A stretch of DNA of 64,000 nucleotides from Achromobacter animicus (GCF_902859585.1 NZ_CADIJM010000007.1:162101-226100), one strand, 5' to 3'. Numbered from the stretch's first letter, positions 35,263-44,541 are shown. Notes: generated by a model from the letters alone, not told the origin. Numbers and translations: made by a program.

Positions 35263-36468
35263 ATGAGACAGGTCTGGCGACATTGCCACGCCGCCACGAT
35301 GGCCGGCGGCACCTATTCCGTAATCCACAGCGCGGCCATCGTGACCCGCGCCGACCGCATCGAATGGATCGGCCCGGATTCCGAACTGCCCGCCGTGGAC
35401 GCCGCGCACGTCCATGACCTGGGCGGCGCGTGGGTCACGCCCGGCCTCGTCGATTGCCACACCCACCTGGTATTCGGCGGCGACCGCAGCAGGGAATTCG
35501 AACAGCGTCTGCAAGGGGTCGACTACGCCACCATCGCGGCCCAAGGCGGCGGCATCGCCAGCACCGTACGCGCCACACGCGCGGCAACCGAAGACGAACT
35601 GTTCGCAAGCGCCCATCGCCGTGCGCTGCATTTGCTGCGTGATGGCGTCACGACGTTGGAGATCAAGTCGGGATACGGACTTGATTTAGAAAATGAACGC
35701 AAGATGCTGCGCGTGGCAAGGCGCCTGGGTCAGACGCTGCCGCTGACCGTGCGCGCAACCTGCCTGGCTGCGCACGCGCTGCCGCCAGAGTTCACAGGGC
35801 GTCCGGACGAGTACATCGACGAAGTAACGCTGCGCATGCTGCCGGCGCTGGCGGCGGAAGGCTTGGTCGACGCCGTGGATGCATTTTGCGAACACCTTGC
35901 TTTTACGCCGGAGCAGGTCGAACGGGTTTTTCGGGCGGCGGTCCGGCTGAACCTGCCCGTGAAACTGCATGCGGAGCAGCTGTCGTCACTGCACGGAGCG
36001 AGTCTGGCGGCGCGCTATGGGGCGCTGTCTGCCGATCATCTGGAATACCTGACCGAGTCCGACGTGCTGGCAATGGCCAAGGCGGGGACGGTGGCGGTGC
36101 TGCTGCCAGGCGCGTTCTACGCGCTGCGCGAAACGCAACTGCCGCCGGTGGATCTGCTGCGCCAGCACGGCGTGCCGATCGCGATTTCGACGGATCTGAA
36201 TCCCGGGACGTCGCCGGTGCTGTCGTTGCGGTTGATGCTGAGCATGGCGTGTACGTTGTTCAGGATGACGCCAGAAGAGACACTGGCGGGGGTGACGCTG
36301 AATGGCGCGCGGGCGTTGGGGTTGTCAGCGACGCACGGGACGCTGGAGGTTGGGAAGGTGGCGGATTTTGTGGCTTGGGAGATCACGCATCCGGCGGAGC
36401 TGGCGTATTGGGTGGGTGGGGATGTGGCGAAGCGGGTGGTTCGGCATGGCGCTTTAGTCGACGTTTGA
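35263..36468 (+). CDS. hutI: Imidazolonepropionase
   Basis: A 401-residue amidohydrolase. The metal site begins with His66 and His68 in [61 protein letters not shown] and [12 protein letters not shown] follow in the order typical of HutI, which hydrolyses 4-imidazolone-5-propanoate to N-formimino-glutamate. It is the last hut gene in the window; no hutF, hutG or formiminoglutamase gene follows. From about 35850 on, the codon choice changes to G-ending forms (GCG, GGG, GTG) compared with the C-ending first half. The next genes run in the opposite direction. Confidence 0.93.
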   Translation: MRQVWRHCHAATMAGGTYSVIHSAAIVTRADRIEWIGPDSELPAVDAAHVHDLGGAWVTPGLVDCHTHLVFGGDRSREFEQRLQGVDYATIAAQGGGIASTVRATRAATEDELFASAHRRALHLLRDGVTTLEIKSGYGLDLENERKMLRVARRLGQTLPLTVRATCLAAHALPPEFTGRPDEYIDEVTLRMLPALAAEGLVDAVDAFCEHLAFTPEQVERVFRAAVRLNLPVKLHAEQLSSLHGASLAARYGALSADHLEYLTESDVLAMAKAGTVAVLLPGAFYALRETQLPPVDLLRQHGVPIAISTDLNPGTSPVLSLRLMLSMACTLFRMTPEETLAGVTLNGARALGLSATHGTLEVGKVADFVAWEITHPAELAYWVGGDVAKRVVRHGALVDV

Positions 36469-36501
36469 GCGATTTAGCATCCGGTCGACCGCCGTCAAGG
36501 A

Positions 36502-36672
36502 TCACCGCTGCACTTCGGCAAGGCGTTCTTCAAACCCTTTCAGTCGATCAAACCTGTCTGCACCGATCCAGCTTAACGAGGGGACAAGGCTGCTCACGAG
36601 CGTCACGTGCCGCGGATTTTTGCCTGATGGGGCTACCTCAACCGGGGCCCCACCGTTTTCCAAGTCAGACAT
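36502..36672 (-). CDS. Small ORF overlapping the HTH gene, function unknown
   Basis: A 56-codon frame whose ATG lies inside the last codons of the preceding HTH gene, with an 8-base overlap (ATGTCTGA) that is typical of coupled genes. The product begins MSDLENGGAPVEVAPSGKNP and ends SWIGADRFDRLKGFEERLAE plus three residues. No family or motif is recognisable. It could be a real last gene of the secretion island, a remnant of one, or chance. Confidence 0.4.
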   Translation of the reverse strand: MSDLENGGAPVEVAPSGKNPRHVTLVSSLVPSLSWIGADRFDRLKGFEERLAEVQR

Positions 36673-37033
36673 CGCATTGGTCGAACCGAAGGCCGAGGAG
36701 GACCGCAATCTGCTCGCGTGTGTCCTTGTTCAGGCGTGCTCCGGTTGCCTCCATGGCCGTATAGCTCGATCGCCGTATGTCCAATCCATCCGCCATCTGG
36801 GCTCTCGTCATCCCCAGGAACTTGCGCCACGCACGGATGACGCTCCAGTCGTTAAGAGTCATCAGGAGAAAAACCTCGTGCGGAATGCTTCCGTCCGCGG
36901 GTATGCGCACACGGTGCCGCCTTGGCGCGTTGTAAGCGCGGATCAGCGCAAGGTATTCGGCGTAGGGCAGCACAACGAAGGCAGGCTTGCCGTCGGCCGC
37001 TACGATGGTGGGGCTCGGGTTCATGACCGGCAT
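36665..37033 (-). CDS. HTH regulator with Phd-like N-terminus (antitoxin-like)
   Basis: A 122-residue protein starting one base after the PAAR stop. The N-terminal part, IVAADGKPAFVVLPYAEYLALI, resembles the Phd/YefM antitoxin beta-strand motif. The C-terminal part, VIRAWRKFLGMTRAQMADGL and IRRSSYTAMEATGARLNKDT, is an XRE-type helix-turn-helix. Combined proteins of this sort occur as antitoxins and as local regulators. No RelE-, HipA- or HigB-like toxin is adjacent, so a regulator of the secretion island is a reasonable alternative. Confidence 0.65.
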   Translation of the reverse strand: MPVMNPSPTIVAADGKPAFVVLPYAEYLALIRAYNAPRRHRVRIPADGSIPHEVFLLMTLNDWSVIRAWRKFLGMTRAQMADGLDIRRSSYTAMEATGARLNKDTREQIAVLLGLRFDQCDV

Positions 37034-37034
37034 C

Positions 37035-37298
37035 TCAGCAGCTAACTTTCCCGGTTGACGTGTTCGCGATCAGGCTTGCTCCGCATGTGGTCCTCATCCC
37101 TTCCACCGCGACGGGGATTCCGCCTATGTTGTAGGCGGCATTTCCCTCTGCGATGGCGAAGACGCCATTGCACCTGGGGCAAGAAACCTTGTGCCCCACA
37201 CCGGCCAACGGCCTCCCGTTGAAGTTAGTGTGTTCAAAGCCCTCCAGCACCACGCCGCCATGATCGGTGCTGTCGCCCTTGCGAATAACGTTGGGCAT
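37035..37298 (-). CDS. PAAR-domain T6SS spike tip
   Basis: An 87-residue single-domain PAAR protein with a good ribosome site (AGAAGGAGG). Characteristic parts are MPNVIRKGDSTDHGGVVLEG, the FNGRPLAGVGHKVSCPRC metal-binding stretch, and VAVEGMRTTCGASLIANT. His and Cys residues should bind a zinc ion at the sharp tip that sits on the VgrG trimer. It has no toxin extension. It is coded with the VgrG, Tle3 and Tla3 genes and so completes the delivery set. Confidence 0.9.
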   Translation of the reverse strand: MPNVIRKGDSTDHGGVVLEGFEHTNFNGRPLAGVGHKVSCPRCNGVFAIAEGNAAYNIGGIPVAVEGMRTTCGASLIANTSTGKVSC

Positions 37299-37321
37299 CG
37301 CTATGCCTCCTTCTACTGGAC

Positions 37322-38971
37322 CTAGTTGGTCTTCGGACCCAATGGGCCGCCGCCGGGAAGCCCCGCAATAAAGTCATCGAGCATGCGCTGCTCCCGGGCG
37401 ACCACGGCGGGGTCTCGATAGCGCGGCGCGCTTCGCTCCTGCGCCCGCTGATAATCAATGACCTGTTGACCGTGCCAGGCCTTGAACTCCGGAGAAGGCG
37501 CTTCAGACATCGGCGCGTGCTGAGGCCGCAACGCCACGTCAAACGGGTCGTCAACAGGCTGCTTTCCTGGCGATGGCGGGCTGATGCCGATGAAGGTTGC
37601 ACGGTCCGTGCGGCGCAACGGGACCACCACGCTGCTATCCGCGTTGAGGTAGCTTGCCATCGTGGCCAGGGCCAACCCGACAAACGGCGACGCAGCGCCC
37701 GTGTCGCCCAGCCGCTGGGTCAGGTCATAACTTTGAGCCGAGTCGAGCAGATCCACCGGATGCTGAGCCGCATGCAACGCCGGGGCTAGTTCGGCGATGG
37801 CGCCAGACGGTTTTCCCGTGTCGAAGAATGCCCGCGCAGGTGCCCCGCCCAGCGCCGAAACCGCCTGATCCCAGCCTTCGGCAAGCGCCCTATCGCGTGA
37901 AGCGCCCTTGAGCGGGATCGAGCTCTTTCCGTCCTGATGCAAGGAAACCGTCACCGGCCGATGCAACCGCGCCAGCACCTTCAGGCGATCCCACTGCTCG
38001 AAGCCGCGTTGGGTGATCGGGGTGGGGAAAAACGGGCTGGGCTTGAAGGCATGTGGCGGCGTACGCTCCCAACCGGTAAACGCCGGGTCAATGGAGTCGG
38101 ACTTGGACTTCGTGTACTTGGCGAACTCGCGCAGCCAGCCGATGCGTTCGGGGCGGGCGACGACCAGCGCCACCACGCTATCAGTCAGCTCGCCTGGTTG
38201 GCGGGGGCCCGTGCCGAGGCCAATGGGCTTCTCGCCGTGACTCATCAAGATGCGAGCCATGTTGTAGCCCTCGACGACATACAGCAATAGCGCTGGCATG
38301 TCAGGGTTTTGCTCGAAGACGCCAAAGACTGCCTCGATCACGGCTTCTGGTGTGTCGTTGCAGATGACGCCATTTTTCAACTGTCCGATACGGTGCCAAT
38401 GCAGCCCTGCGTCTCCGAGTTCCAGGCTGGCCATATCGTTCAACATTTCCGCTGCTTCCTCGGGAAATAGCCGCAGACGTTCCGCATTGGGGTTATAGCC
38501 TCGAACTACCGTTATGGCGGGAATTCGCCAGCGCTCCGGGAAGCTTCTCAACGCGAGCTCGGTCGCGTTGGAAATTCGCTGTCGCCAAGCCATGTCTTTG
38601 CGCGTGGCACTAATGGGATAGTCCCGAGGATCCATTGGCAGTGCCGAGCCAAGTTGCAATGCGCGGGGCTGGCTCGCGTTTTGCTTTTGCAGATGCGCCC
38701 AGACCTGGCCTTGGCGGAAGACATCAATGCTGACTCCCACGCGGACGATATCCAGTGTTTCGAGGCGAGGAGACGTGCGCGGAGCGTTGAAATACATGTG
38801 AACATCCGACGGTAGCGTGTCAGCAGGAACAGGGTGCCCAGTCCTGTCGATGGGCGGTAGTGGACAAGTGATGGCGACCAGTGGATGTGCTGGAACGTCG
38901 GCTGCAAAAGCGGAACCGCCGGTCACAGATAAAAGAACGACCAGGCCCGCGTAAATTGAAAGTCGCATCAT
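37322..38971 (-). CDS. tla3: Type VI lipase adapter protein Tla3 (DUF2875)
   Basis: A 549-residue protein that overlaps the tle3 stop by 4 bases (ATGA). Sequence landmarks are PLPPIDRTGHPVPADTLPSD, WRIPAITVVRGYNPNAERL, NDTPEAVIEAVFGVFEQNPD, MPALLLYVVEGYNMARILMS and GWERTPPHAFKPSPFFPTPI. I recognise this as the DUF2875 group, which in Pseudomonas aeruginosa acts as Tla3. It binds Tle3 and hands it to the VgrG2b tail domain. Here the N-terminus looks like a signal peptide (IYAGLVVLLSVTGGSAFA), which would fit a periplasmic protein better than a cytoplasmic adaptor. Confidence 0.82.
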   Translation of the reverse strand: MMRLSIYAGLVVLLSVTGGSAFAADVPAHPLVAITCPLPPIDRTGHPVPADTLPSDVHMYFNAPRTSPRLETLDIVRVGVSIDVFRQGQVWAHLQKQNASQPRALQLGSALPMDPRDYPISATRKDMAWRQRISNATELALRSFPERWRIPAITVVRGYNPNAERLRLFPEEAAEMLNDMASLELGDAGLHWHRIGQLKNGVICNDTPEAVIEAVFGVFEQNPDMPALLLYVVEGYNMARILMSHGEKPIGLGTGPRQPGELTDSVVALVVARPERIGWLREFAKYTKSKSDSIDPAFTGWERTPPHAFKPSPFFPTPITQRGFEQWDRLKVLARLHRPVTVSLHQDGKSSIPLKGASRDRALAEGWDQAVSALGGAPARAFFDTGKPSGAIAELAPALHAAQHPVDLLDSAQSYDLTQRLGDTGAASPFVGLALATMASYLNADSSVVVPLRRTDRATFIGISPPSPGKQPVDDPFDVALRPQHAPMSEAPSPEFKAWHGQQVIDYQRAQERSAPRYRDPAVVAREQRMLDDFIAGLPGGGPLGPKTN

Positions 38972-41301
38972 CGGTGCGCCCCGATCTTGCCGGGTACGAC
39001 GTGATCGCCGCGCTCGCGCTCCCTAACGGTTTCGCTCTGGACCAAAGTGGGGATGGACGCGCTTACGGTGGATACCGGTAAAACTCCTCCGCCGCGAGAC
39101 CCCGCAAAACCTGCACGGTCTCGCGTCGGCTCACGATTGCTTCGATATAGATCGGTCGCATTGATCAGGCGCCTATTAATTTCGTTCTCGGCTTTGTACA
39201 AAAAGCGGAGCGCGCTATCGGGCTGGCCAGCCTTACTCGGATCCGACTCGGTCTCATCTCGGCCGTCCCCGTAGATCATTTTCCAGCTAAGCCGCCAATC
39301 CGCCACCCTGCACAAATAGGCATAGAACACTTCATCGTCAATGCTGCAGGCCTGCCCAATGGCCAGGTCGTACGCCACGGCGCGCCGGCTGTGCATGGCG
39401 CTCATCGGAATCGCCGAGTGAAACGAGATGGCTTCGTTGCTGCCTGCCGGCGCATCCATCATCCGTCTGCGCGCCTGGTTGGGCGTCTCCTCGAACACAG
39501 CGTCGTAACGCCCCTGTCCCAACGGCTTGACGTGCGCAACGCGATGCCAATCGGCGGCCCACGCGCTGTTTTCCGGGTCCAGGTAGGGGTTGCGGCTCAG
39601 GTCATTCAGGTCAGTCGCCTTTTCCTCCAACGCCCGCCGCAACGCCGGACCGCGCAGGCTGTCCGTCGAGAGCGTCATCACCCGCGAGGTGTGGACGTCA
39701 ATGCCGCCGTTCGTGATGGAGATCGACGCATCGATGGGGTCGGTCCCCGTCCACACGGGTTTAATGCCCCGGGAATCTGTGCTATCCAGCGTCGTGCCGC
39801 CAGCGATGAAATCAGGCAGGAACGGAACAGGCAGAGCGGGCGCCTGAATGGTAACGGTTTGCCCAGGAGAGAAGTCGGCATTCGCGACCATCGTCCTCCC
39901 GGCGCCGAGCTGGGTGCCTTCCCAGGTTCGTTCCCCCTGCCCCACCAGCTCGTAGGCATAAGACGGCGGCTCACCCACATTTTCACCCTTGCCATCCCGC
40001 TCGCGCATCGTAAAGATGCGCTGGAAGAAGCGACCTCCGAGCGCCGGCAAGGCAGGAACGGTGATACGCCGGTATCCACCTTGGTCTGCACTCGTCTGAT
40101 AGGCGGGGTTGTGAGGCCGGGTCGTGAAGGCGGCCGGATCGAAGACCTCATAACTTACGGCTTCAGCAACCCCTTGCCAACCAATGCCCTGAACGTTTGC
40201 CATCCCTACCGTTTGGTCCTGTGGCGAGAAGTACAGAAAGACAGCGCCGCGATTGTCGCGCTCCGAAAACTCGACCGTGTTGCCATCAATCGAGGTTTCA
40301 CAGTGCTGTCCCGTCCAGCGCACACCGCCGATGCAACTATCCTTACCCGCATCGGCCATGTCGGCCAATGAAGGCGTCTGATGGGCGTTCTTTCCAATGA
40401 AGCTGACAAGGTTGCATAACGTCGTGATGCGCGCAGGGGTCGTCTGCTGCGCGTCGCCCAGCTCGCTACGTTCGAAGCGCGTTTCCGCCAGACTGTAGGG
40501 CGGGCTCATCAGCACAAAACCGTCGATGGGTCGCAAGCCCTCATCGTGGAGCATGGCATTGGCCAGCAGCGTGATGAGGTTACCCTGGCTATGCCCGACC
40601 ACATTGATGGTGTCGTCTTCGCCCGAGCGACCATCGGGATGCCGATAGGCGCGGATGATCCTGACCAACATGGCCAGCCGCTGCGCCGCCAACACCATGT
40701 AGCGCCGAGACGGCGCCGGAAACAGCGGGTGGTCAGGAGATCCAAACATCAAATTGGCAGGCAACCCCACCACCTTGCCGGAGAATCCCTGACCGAACAT
40801 GTCGGGCAAGGTCGTGGTCGCATTGGCAAAAGGACCGCCTTCCTTGGTCCCAGCCTTGTCCAGCCGATTGCCGAAACGGTCCAGCCATTCGCCATGCGGG
40901 GTCCGCTTCTGGATCCGGCCTTCCTCTTCACGAAAGCCCCAATAAAAGGGAATCACCACGCTGCGCGAATGACCGCCATGCTTACCTTCCGCCGCCAGGC
41001 GGCGGTAGTACGCCACATCCGGGTCCGGCGCTTTACCGTCATCGTCTTTAGGCGATGTGTACCTGGCCGGATTGAGCGCAGCAGGACTGCGCTCGCCGCG
41101 CTTCGTAAACAGATGGTCCAGACGTTCGTTCAAGCCGGTGCAGATGCCTGTTTCCAGGTCATCGTAAACACCAGCCAGATCGTTGACGCCGTGGATCAGA
41201 ATCACGATGCAAGGCTTCGGCTGCTGCTTTTGCACGTAAGCATCTGTCGCGTTGGGCGCAACAATGGCTTGGGTCTTTCCGGTAATCGGGGGTGAGTGCA
41301 T
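38968..41301 (-). CDS. tle3: T6SS phospholipase effector Tle3
   Basis: The start is ATG 41301 (MHSPPITGKTQAIVAPNATD), with GGGAG upstream, giving 777 residues. The N-terminal alpha/beta-hydrolase strand is PCIVILIHGVNDLAGVYDDL. The nucleophile elbow is VVGHSQGNLITLLAN with Ser238. A C-terminal DUF3274-like region includes ALRRALEEKATDLNDLS and a KAENEINRRLINATDLYRSN helix. The overall layout and the neighbours (vgrG upstream, tla3 downstream) identify the Tle3 family of antibacterial phospholipases. In P. aeruginosa the immunity gene tli3 lies between vgrG and tle3. Here only 85 noncoding bases separate them. Confidence 0.85.
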   Translation of the reverse strand: MHSPPITGKTQAIVAPNATDAYVQKQQPKPCIVILIHGVNDLAGVYDDLETGICTGLNERLDHLFTKRGERSPAALNPARYTSPKDDDGKAPDPDVAYYRRLAAEGKHGGHSRSVVIPFYWGFREEEGRIQKRTPHGEWLDRFGNRLDKAGTKEGGPFANATTTLPDMFGQGFSGKVVGLPANLMFGSPDHPLFPAPSRRYMVLAAQRLAMLVRIIRAYRHPDGRSGEDDTINVVGHSQGNLITLLANAMLHDEGLRPIDGFVLMSPPYSLAETRFERSELGDAQQTTPARITTLCNLVSFIGKNAHQTPSLADMADAGKDSCIGGVRWTGQHCETSIDGNTVEFSERDNRGAVFLYFSPQDQTVGMANVQGIGWQGVAEAVSYEVFDPAAFTTRPHNPAYQTSADQGGYRRITVPALPALGGRFFQRIFTMRERDGKGENVGEPPSYAYELVGQGERTWEGTQLGAGRTMVANADFSPGQTVTIQAPALPVPFLPDFIAGGTTLDSTDSRGIKPVWTGTDPIDASISITNGGIDVHTSRVMTLSTDSLRGPALRRALEEKATDLNDLSRNPYLDPENSAWAADWHRVAHVKPLGQGRYDAVFEETPNQARRRMMDAPAGSNEAISFHSAIPMSAMHSRRAVAYDLAIGQACSIDDEVFYAYLCRVADWRLSWKMIYGDGRDETESDPSKAGQPDSALRFLYKAENEINRRLINATDLYRSNREPTRDRAGFAGSRGGGVLPVSTVSASIPTLVQSETVRERERGDHVVPGKIGAHR

Positions 41302-41386
41302 CCCTTGAACTCCCTCTTCTTGTCTTCGGCAGCGCGCTGGACGCCTCAATCCACTTGAGGCGCTTTCCGCTGGCCCGGCAAATTCG

Positions 41387-43966
41387 TCAACCCTGCGTTG
41401 CTTTATCGGCCGCCGCCTGCATTGCTGCTTCCGAAGACAGTGAAGACAACGCCCCTGAACCGTTCCGAGGAAGCAGCGCAAACGAGGCGATGTGCATTGC
41501 CCCCATCTCCACACGGTCGGTACCACCTTCCGCATCCGTAACGCCATCAATCACATCCCCATTGCTAAGAGTGATCCTGTACGGATACCCGGCGGCCGGT
41601 CGTTCGCCATCGGGCAACGTCAACACGAAGCGTCTCTGGGTAGATCCGACATCGAACTGAGGCAACGAACCAGCCTCGCTTGCAGCACCCATCCAGTTGT
41701 AGCTACCAGCTTTGAAGGTCATGGCGCCAGGGCATCCATACTCGATGTCGCCCCCCTGCATCCGGATGTAGGCGCCCTGGCACAACAGCGTGATGTGCTT
41801 GTCTGCGGTCACCAGAACATGTTCGTTACTGGCACTGACCACGACGCTCTTGTCTGCCTGAAGGTGGATCGACGCTTGTTGAGCCTGAACGCTTACCTGT
41901 CCTTGATGCGCGATGTGGCGCAGGTCGCCGCTGTGCGTGAATTGGCTGATGCCTTGCCCGGCGTTCATGACGATGGACTGGCCTGCCGTGACATGCTGGT
42001 TCTGCTCAGCTACGGTGTCCAGATGCTGGCCAGCCGCGAGCGTGATGGAACGCGGCGTGGCGGCCGCAATGCCTGCCGGGCTGCTGAGGCCGATTAGCGG
42101 CTGCCCGCCGTTTCCGCCGCTCTCGTCGTTCGCCCCGTGCCCCAAGTCGCGAACGGCGCTGGACAAGGTTGCCTGGGGACCGGCATCGTGCCGCAGATTT
42201 TGATGCTGTCCGGCGTACTCGCCCAGGGTTCTCGCCAACTCCAGCGCACTTTCCAGGCACTGGACCAACCGGGCGCGCGCAAGGTGGCATCCTTGGGCGT
42301 CCGGTTGTTCATCAGTGGTCAGCAAGAGGCCCCGTGCGGCGCGCAGGGCTCCTTGCAAGTCGGTACGCAGCTCGAAGCCCTCACCGCGCGGCTTTCCGCC
42401 GCGGGGCCGCGGATGCGTCAGGTAGCCCAGGTGCAGATGGCTGGCGCCATGATCGTTCATCAGCGCGGCGCTGATTTGAGAAGTGGTGTCGTCCAGCCGC
42501 AGCTCACTGGCGCGGTTACCTTTGTGTTCCTTGCTCTTGACTGTCGCAAGTTCCTTGAACTTCGGCAGTTCATACGGGGGCAATTGCAAGCGGTTGTAGG
42601 CCCTTCCCGTGATGATCGGCTGATCCGGATCCCCATCCAGGAACTGGACGATGACCTCCTGACCGACGCGCGGAATGGCCATGTGGCCCCAGGTGGCGCC
42701 GGCGATGTTCTGCGACACGCGGATCCAGCAGGAGCTGCGTTCGTCCTGATTGTCCAGGCGGTCCCACGGGAAATGGACCTTTACCCGCGCGAACTCGTCT
42801 GTATAGATCTCTTCGTTGGGCGGGCCGACGACCACCGCGTTCTGGGGTCCGTCGATGCGGGGCCTGGGCAGGGGTTCGGCGCGCCACTCGGCGTCGTCGG
42901 GCACCAGCTCGGCCTTGTAGTGGTAGTGAGTGCCACGTTGCGCGTCGGCACTATCCTCACCCTGGCTGGTGTGCTGGGTGCCACGGTGAACAATGCGGAC
43001 CGGACGCCAGCCGCGGTTCATGTCGTCCCGGGGGTGCCCGGCCAGCGTGAAGGAGATACCCGGCTGCAATCGCGGGTCATCGCCTTCGACCAAGGCAATA
43101 CGCGCATCGTGCCGATGCCCGCGCAGGCGGTTCTCGGCAAAAGGCTTGCCGGCCTCGTCAAACTTGGCGCGCGCCGGATAGTCGTAGCGCTCGTAGCGGC
43201 GGCCTTGGTGGTCCAGCTCCCGTCCATCGCGGCTGTGCTGGTGGGTGTAGCGGGGATTGTGGAATGTGTAATCGCGCTGCGTCTGTCGCGCGGTGCGCAC
43301 GTTTTCCGTGTAGGCAAAGCGGCGCAGCGCCGGTTGCGCCTGATCGCCGCCGGGCGTCGGGTTGTACTGCACGGGCTCGTCGCCCACTCGGCCGTGAATG
43401 AAGAGGCGATCGCTGTGGATTAACTGATGCCCCTCGGCGCTGTGGCGGAAGGAATAGAAGAATCCCTCTTCGCGCATGATGCGCTCGACGAAGTGGTAGT
43501 CCGTGTCGCCGGCTTGCACGCAGTATTCGCGGGTCTGATGCTCCGTGGTATTGCGCTGCTCGTAGTCCAGGGTGAGGCCGTGGGCCTTGAGCACCGCCTC
43601 GGCGATCTGCGGGACGCTGAGGGACTGGAAGATGCGCCCGTCGGAACTGAGCTTCAGTCGCGCCAGCCGCGGCTCGACGATGGCGGAATAGCGCGTCCGG
43701 CGAAATCCGGTGTCGCGCTGAACGAAGGAGGAAACTGCGCCGTGCACGTAGCGCACGGGCGTATCGCCGTGCCAGAACGTGAGGCGACCGGGACGGTCGA
43801 GCACGCTGCCAAAGTCGATTTCGTGATTGGCGCTGGTCAGCTCGACGACAAGACGGAAGGTCTCGCTGAGGCCTTCCCGCAATTCAAACTCGACCACCTC
43901 GAAGTCGTTGCGGGTCTCACCGCCAATGATTTCGAAGGTAAAGCGAAGATGGGATTGGGTGGGCAT
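41387..43966 (-). CDS. vgrG: VgrG spike protein with C-terminal transthyretin-like domain
   Basis: An 859-residue protein. The N-terminal gp27-like part has VVEFELREGLSETFRLVVEL, the middle YCVQAGDTDYHFVERIMREE and ENRLRGHRHD segments, and the gp5 OB-fold part has VHFPWDRLDNQDERSSCWIR and PRVGQEVIVQFLDGDPDQPI. A DUF2345 region (TAGQSIVMNAGQGIS, KSVVVSASNEHVLVTADKHI) forms the beta-helix. After it, residues about 780-835 (FVLTLPDGERPAAGYPYRIT onward) form a transthyretin-like domain, the type that captures the Tla3 adaptor in VgrG2b. No metallopeptidase extension is present. This is the first gene of the island operon. Confidence 0.92.
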   Translation of the reverse strand: MPTQSHLRFTFEIIGGETRNDFEVVEFELREGLSETFRLVVELTSANHEIDFGSVLDRPGRLTFWHGDTPVRYVHGAVSSFVQRDTGFRRTRYSAIVEPRLARLKLSSDGRIFQSLSVPQIAEAVLKAHGLTLDYEQRNTTEHQTREYCVQAGDTDYHFVERIMREEGFFYSFRHSAEGHQLIHSDRLFIHGRVGDEPVQYNPTPGGDQAQPALRRFAYTENVRTARQTQRDYTFHNPRYTHQHSRDGRELDHQGRRYERYDYPARAKFDEAGKPFAENRLRGHRHDARIALVEGDDPRLQPGISFTLAGHPRDDMNRGWRPVRIVHRGTQHTSQGEDSADAQRGTHYHYKAELVPDDAEWRAEPLPRPRIDGPQNAVVVGPPNEEIYTDEFARVKVHFPWDRLDNQDERSSCWIRVSQNIAGATWGHMAIPRVGQEVIVQFLDGDPDQPIITGRAYNRLQLPPYELPKFKELATVKSKEHKGNRASELRLDDTTSQISAALMNDHGASHLHLGYLTHPRPRGGKPRGEGFELRTDLQGALRAARGLLLTTDEQPDAQGCHLARARLVQCLESALELARTLGEYAGQHQNLRHDAGPQATLSSAVRDLGHGANDESGGNGGQPLIGLSSPAGIAAATPRSITLAAGQHLDTVAEQNQHVTAGQSIVMNAGQGISQFTHSGDLRHIAHQGQVSVQAQQASIHLQADKSVVVSASNEHVLVTADKHITLLCQGAYIRMQGGDIEYGCPGAMTFKAGSYNWMGAASEAGSLPQFDVGSTQRRFVLTLPDGERPAAGYPYRITLSNGDVIDGVTDAEGGTDRVEMGAMHIASFALLPRNGSGALSSLSSEAAMQAAADKATQG

Positions 43967-44156
43967 GGCGAGCTTCCTGTGGGGACATGCCGCGCAGGTC
44001 GCACTTGGCGACGCGCGGCAGTTCCCTTTTTAGAAGCTGCCCGTATAGGTCGTAAATTGGAGTCCGTCTTATTGATGCGGAGAAACCGTCCTATTGTGAT
44101 TGGCCGGCCCGCACGCGGATTCACGCTGGTGGATAGGAAGTCCCCAGGAAGACAAC

Positions 44157-44447
44157 TCAGGCAGTCAAAAACCGCACGACTTCCGCCCAATCATTCGTCG
44201 ACAACGCCACATCCTCGTAGTCGCCTTCTTCCTCGTCCCAACGCGAGACGCAGTAGCGCTGGCTTCTGCCGGATTCGCGGTCGGCGTAGTTGGCGTAGTC
44301 GACATACACCTTCAAGCCGCGCTCCTCGTTCACGAAGGACGGCGCTGCATCGATGCGTTCAGACGCGTCAACGTAGCCTTCGGGCAGAGTCGGCAGGGTG
44401 GAGATGTCGTAGCGGGGAAATTCCCGGCGCAGTCGGTCAAGGTTCAT
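44157..44447 (-). CDS. Small hypothetical protein upstream of vgrG
   Basis: A 96-residue acidic protein (MNLDRLRREFPRYDISTLPT, then YVDYANYADRESGRSQRYCV, ending NDWAEVVRFLTA). It has no signal peptide or membrane segment. I do not recognise a family. It lies between tRNA-Arg and vgrG on the same strand as the secretion genes, 190 bases before vgrG, so it may belong to the island or be an unrelated neighbour. No known immunity fold can be claimed from the sequence. Confidence 0.6.
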   Translation of the reverse strand: MNLDRLRREFPRYDISTLPTLPEGYVDASERIDAAPSFVNEERGLKVYVDYANYADRESGRSQRYCVSRWDEEEGDYEDVALSTNDWAEVVRFLTA

Positions 44448-44464
44448 ATGGCAAGCTTTAGGGC

Positions 44465-44541
44465 TGGCGCGGCAGGAGGGGCTCGAACCCCCGACCTCAG
44501 GCTTAGAAGGCCCGTGCTCTATCCAGCTGAGCTACTGCCGC
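44465..44541 (-). tRNA. tRNA-Arg (TCT)
   Basis: A complete cloverleaf on the minus strand. The acceptor is GCGGCAG/CTGCCGC with G73 and an encoded CCA (44467-44465). TA and a GCTCAGCTGGATAGAGC D arm follow. The anticodon stem CGGGC/GCCTG holds loop CTTCTAA with anticodon TCT, and the T arm has GGGGGTTCGAGCCCC. Confidence 0.97.

Noticed and set aside
44465-44541. tRNA-Arg as integration site of the T6SS island
   Set aside because: No copy of the tRNA 3' end was found near 36470-36500 and no integrase is present, so island borders remain unproven.
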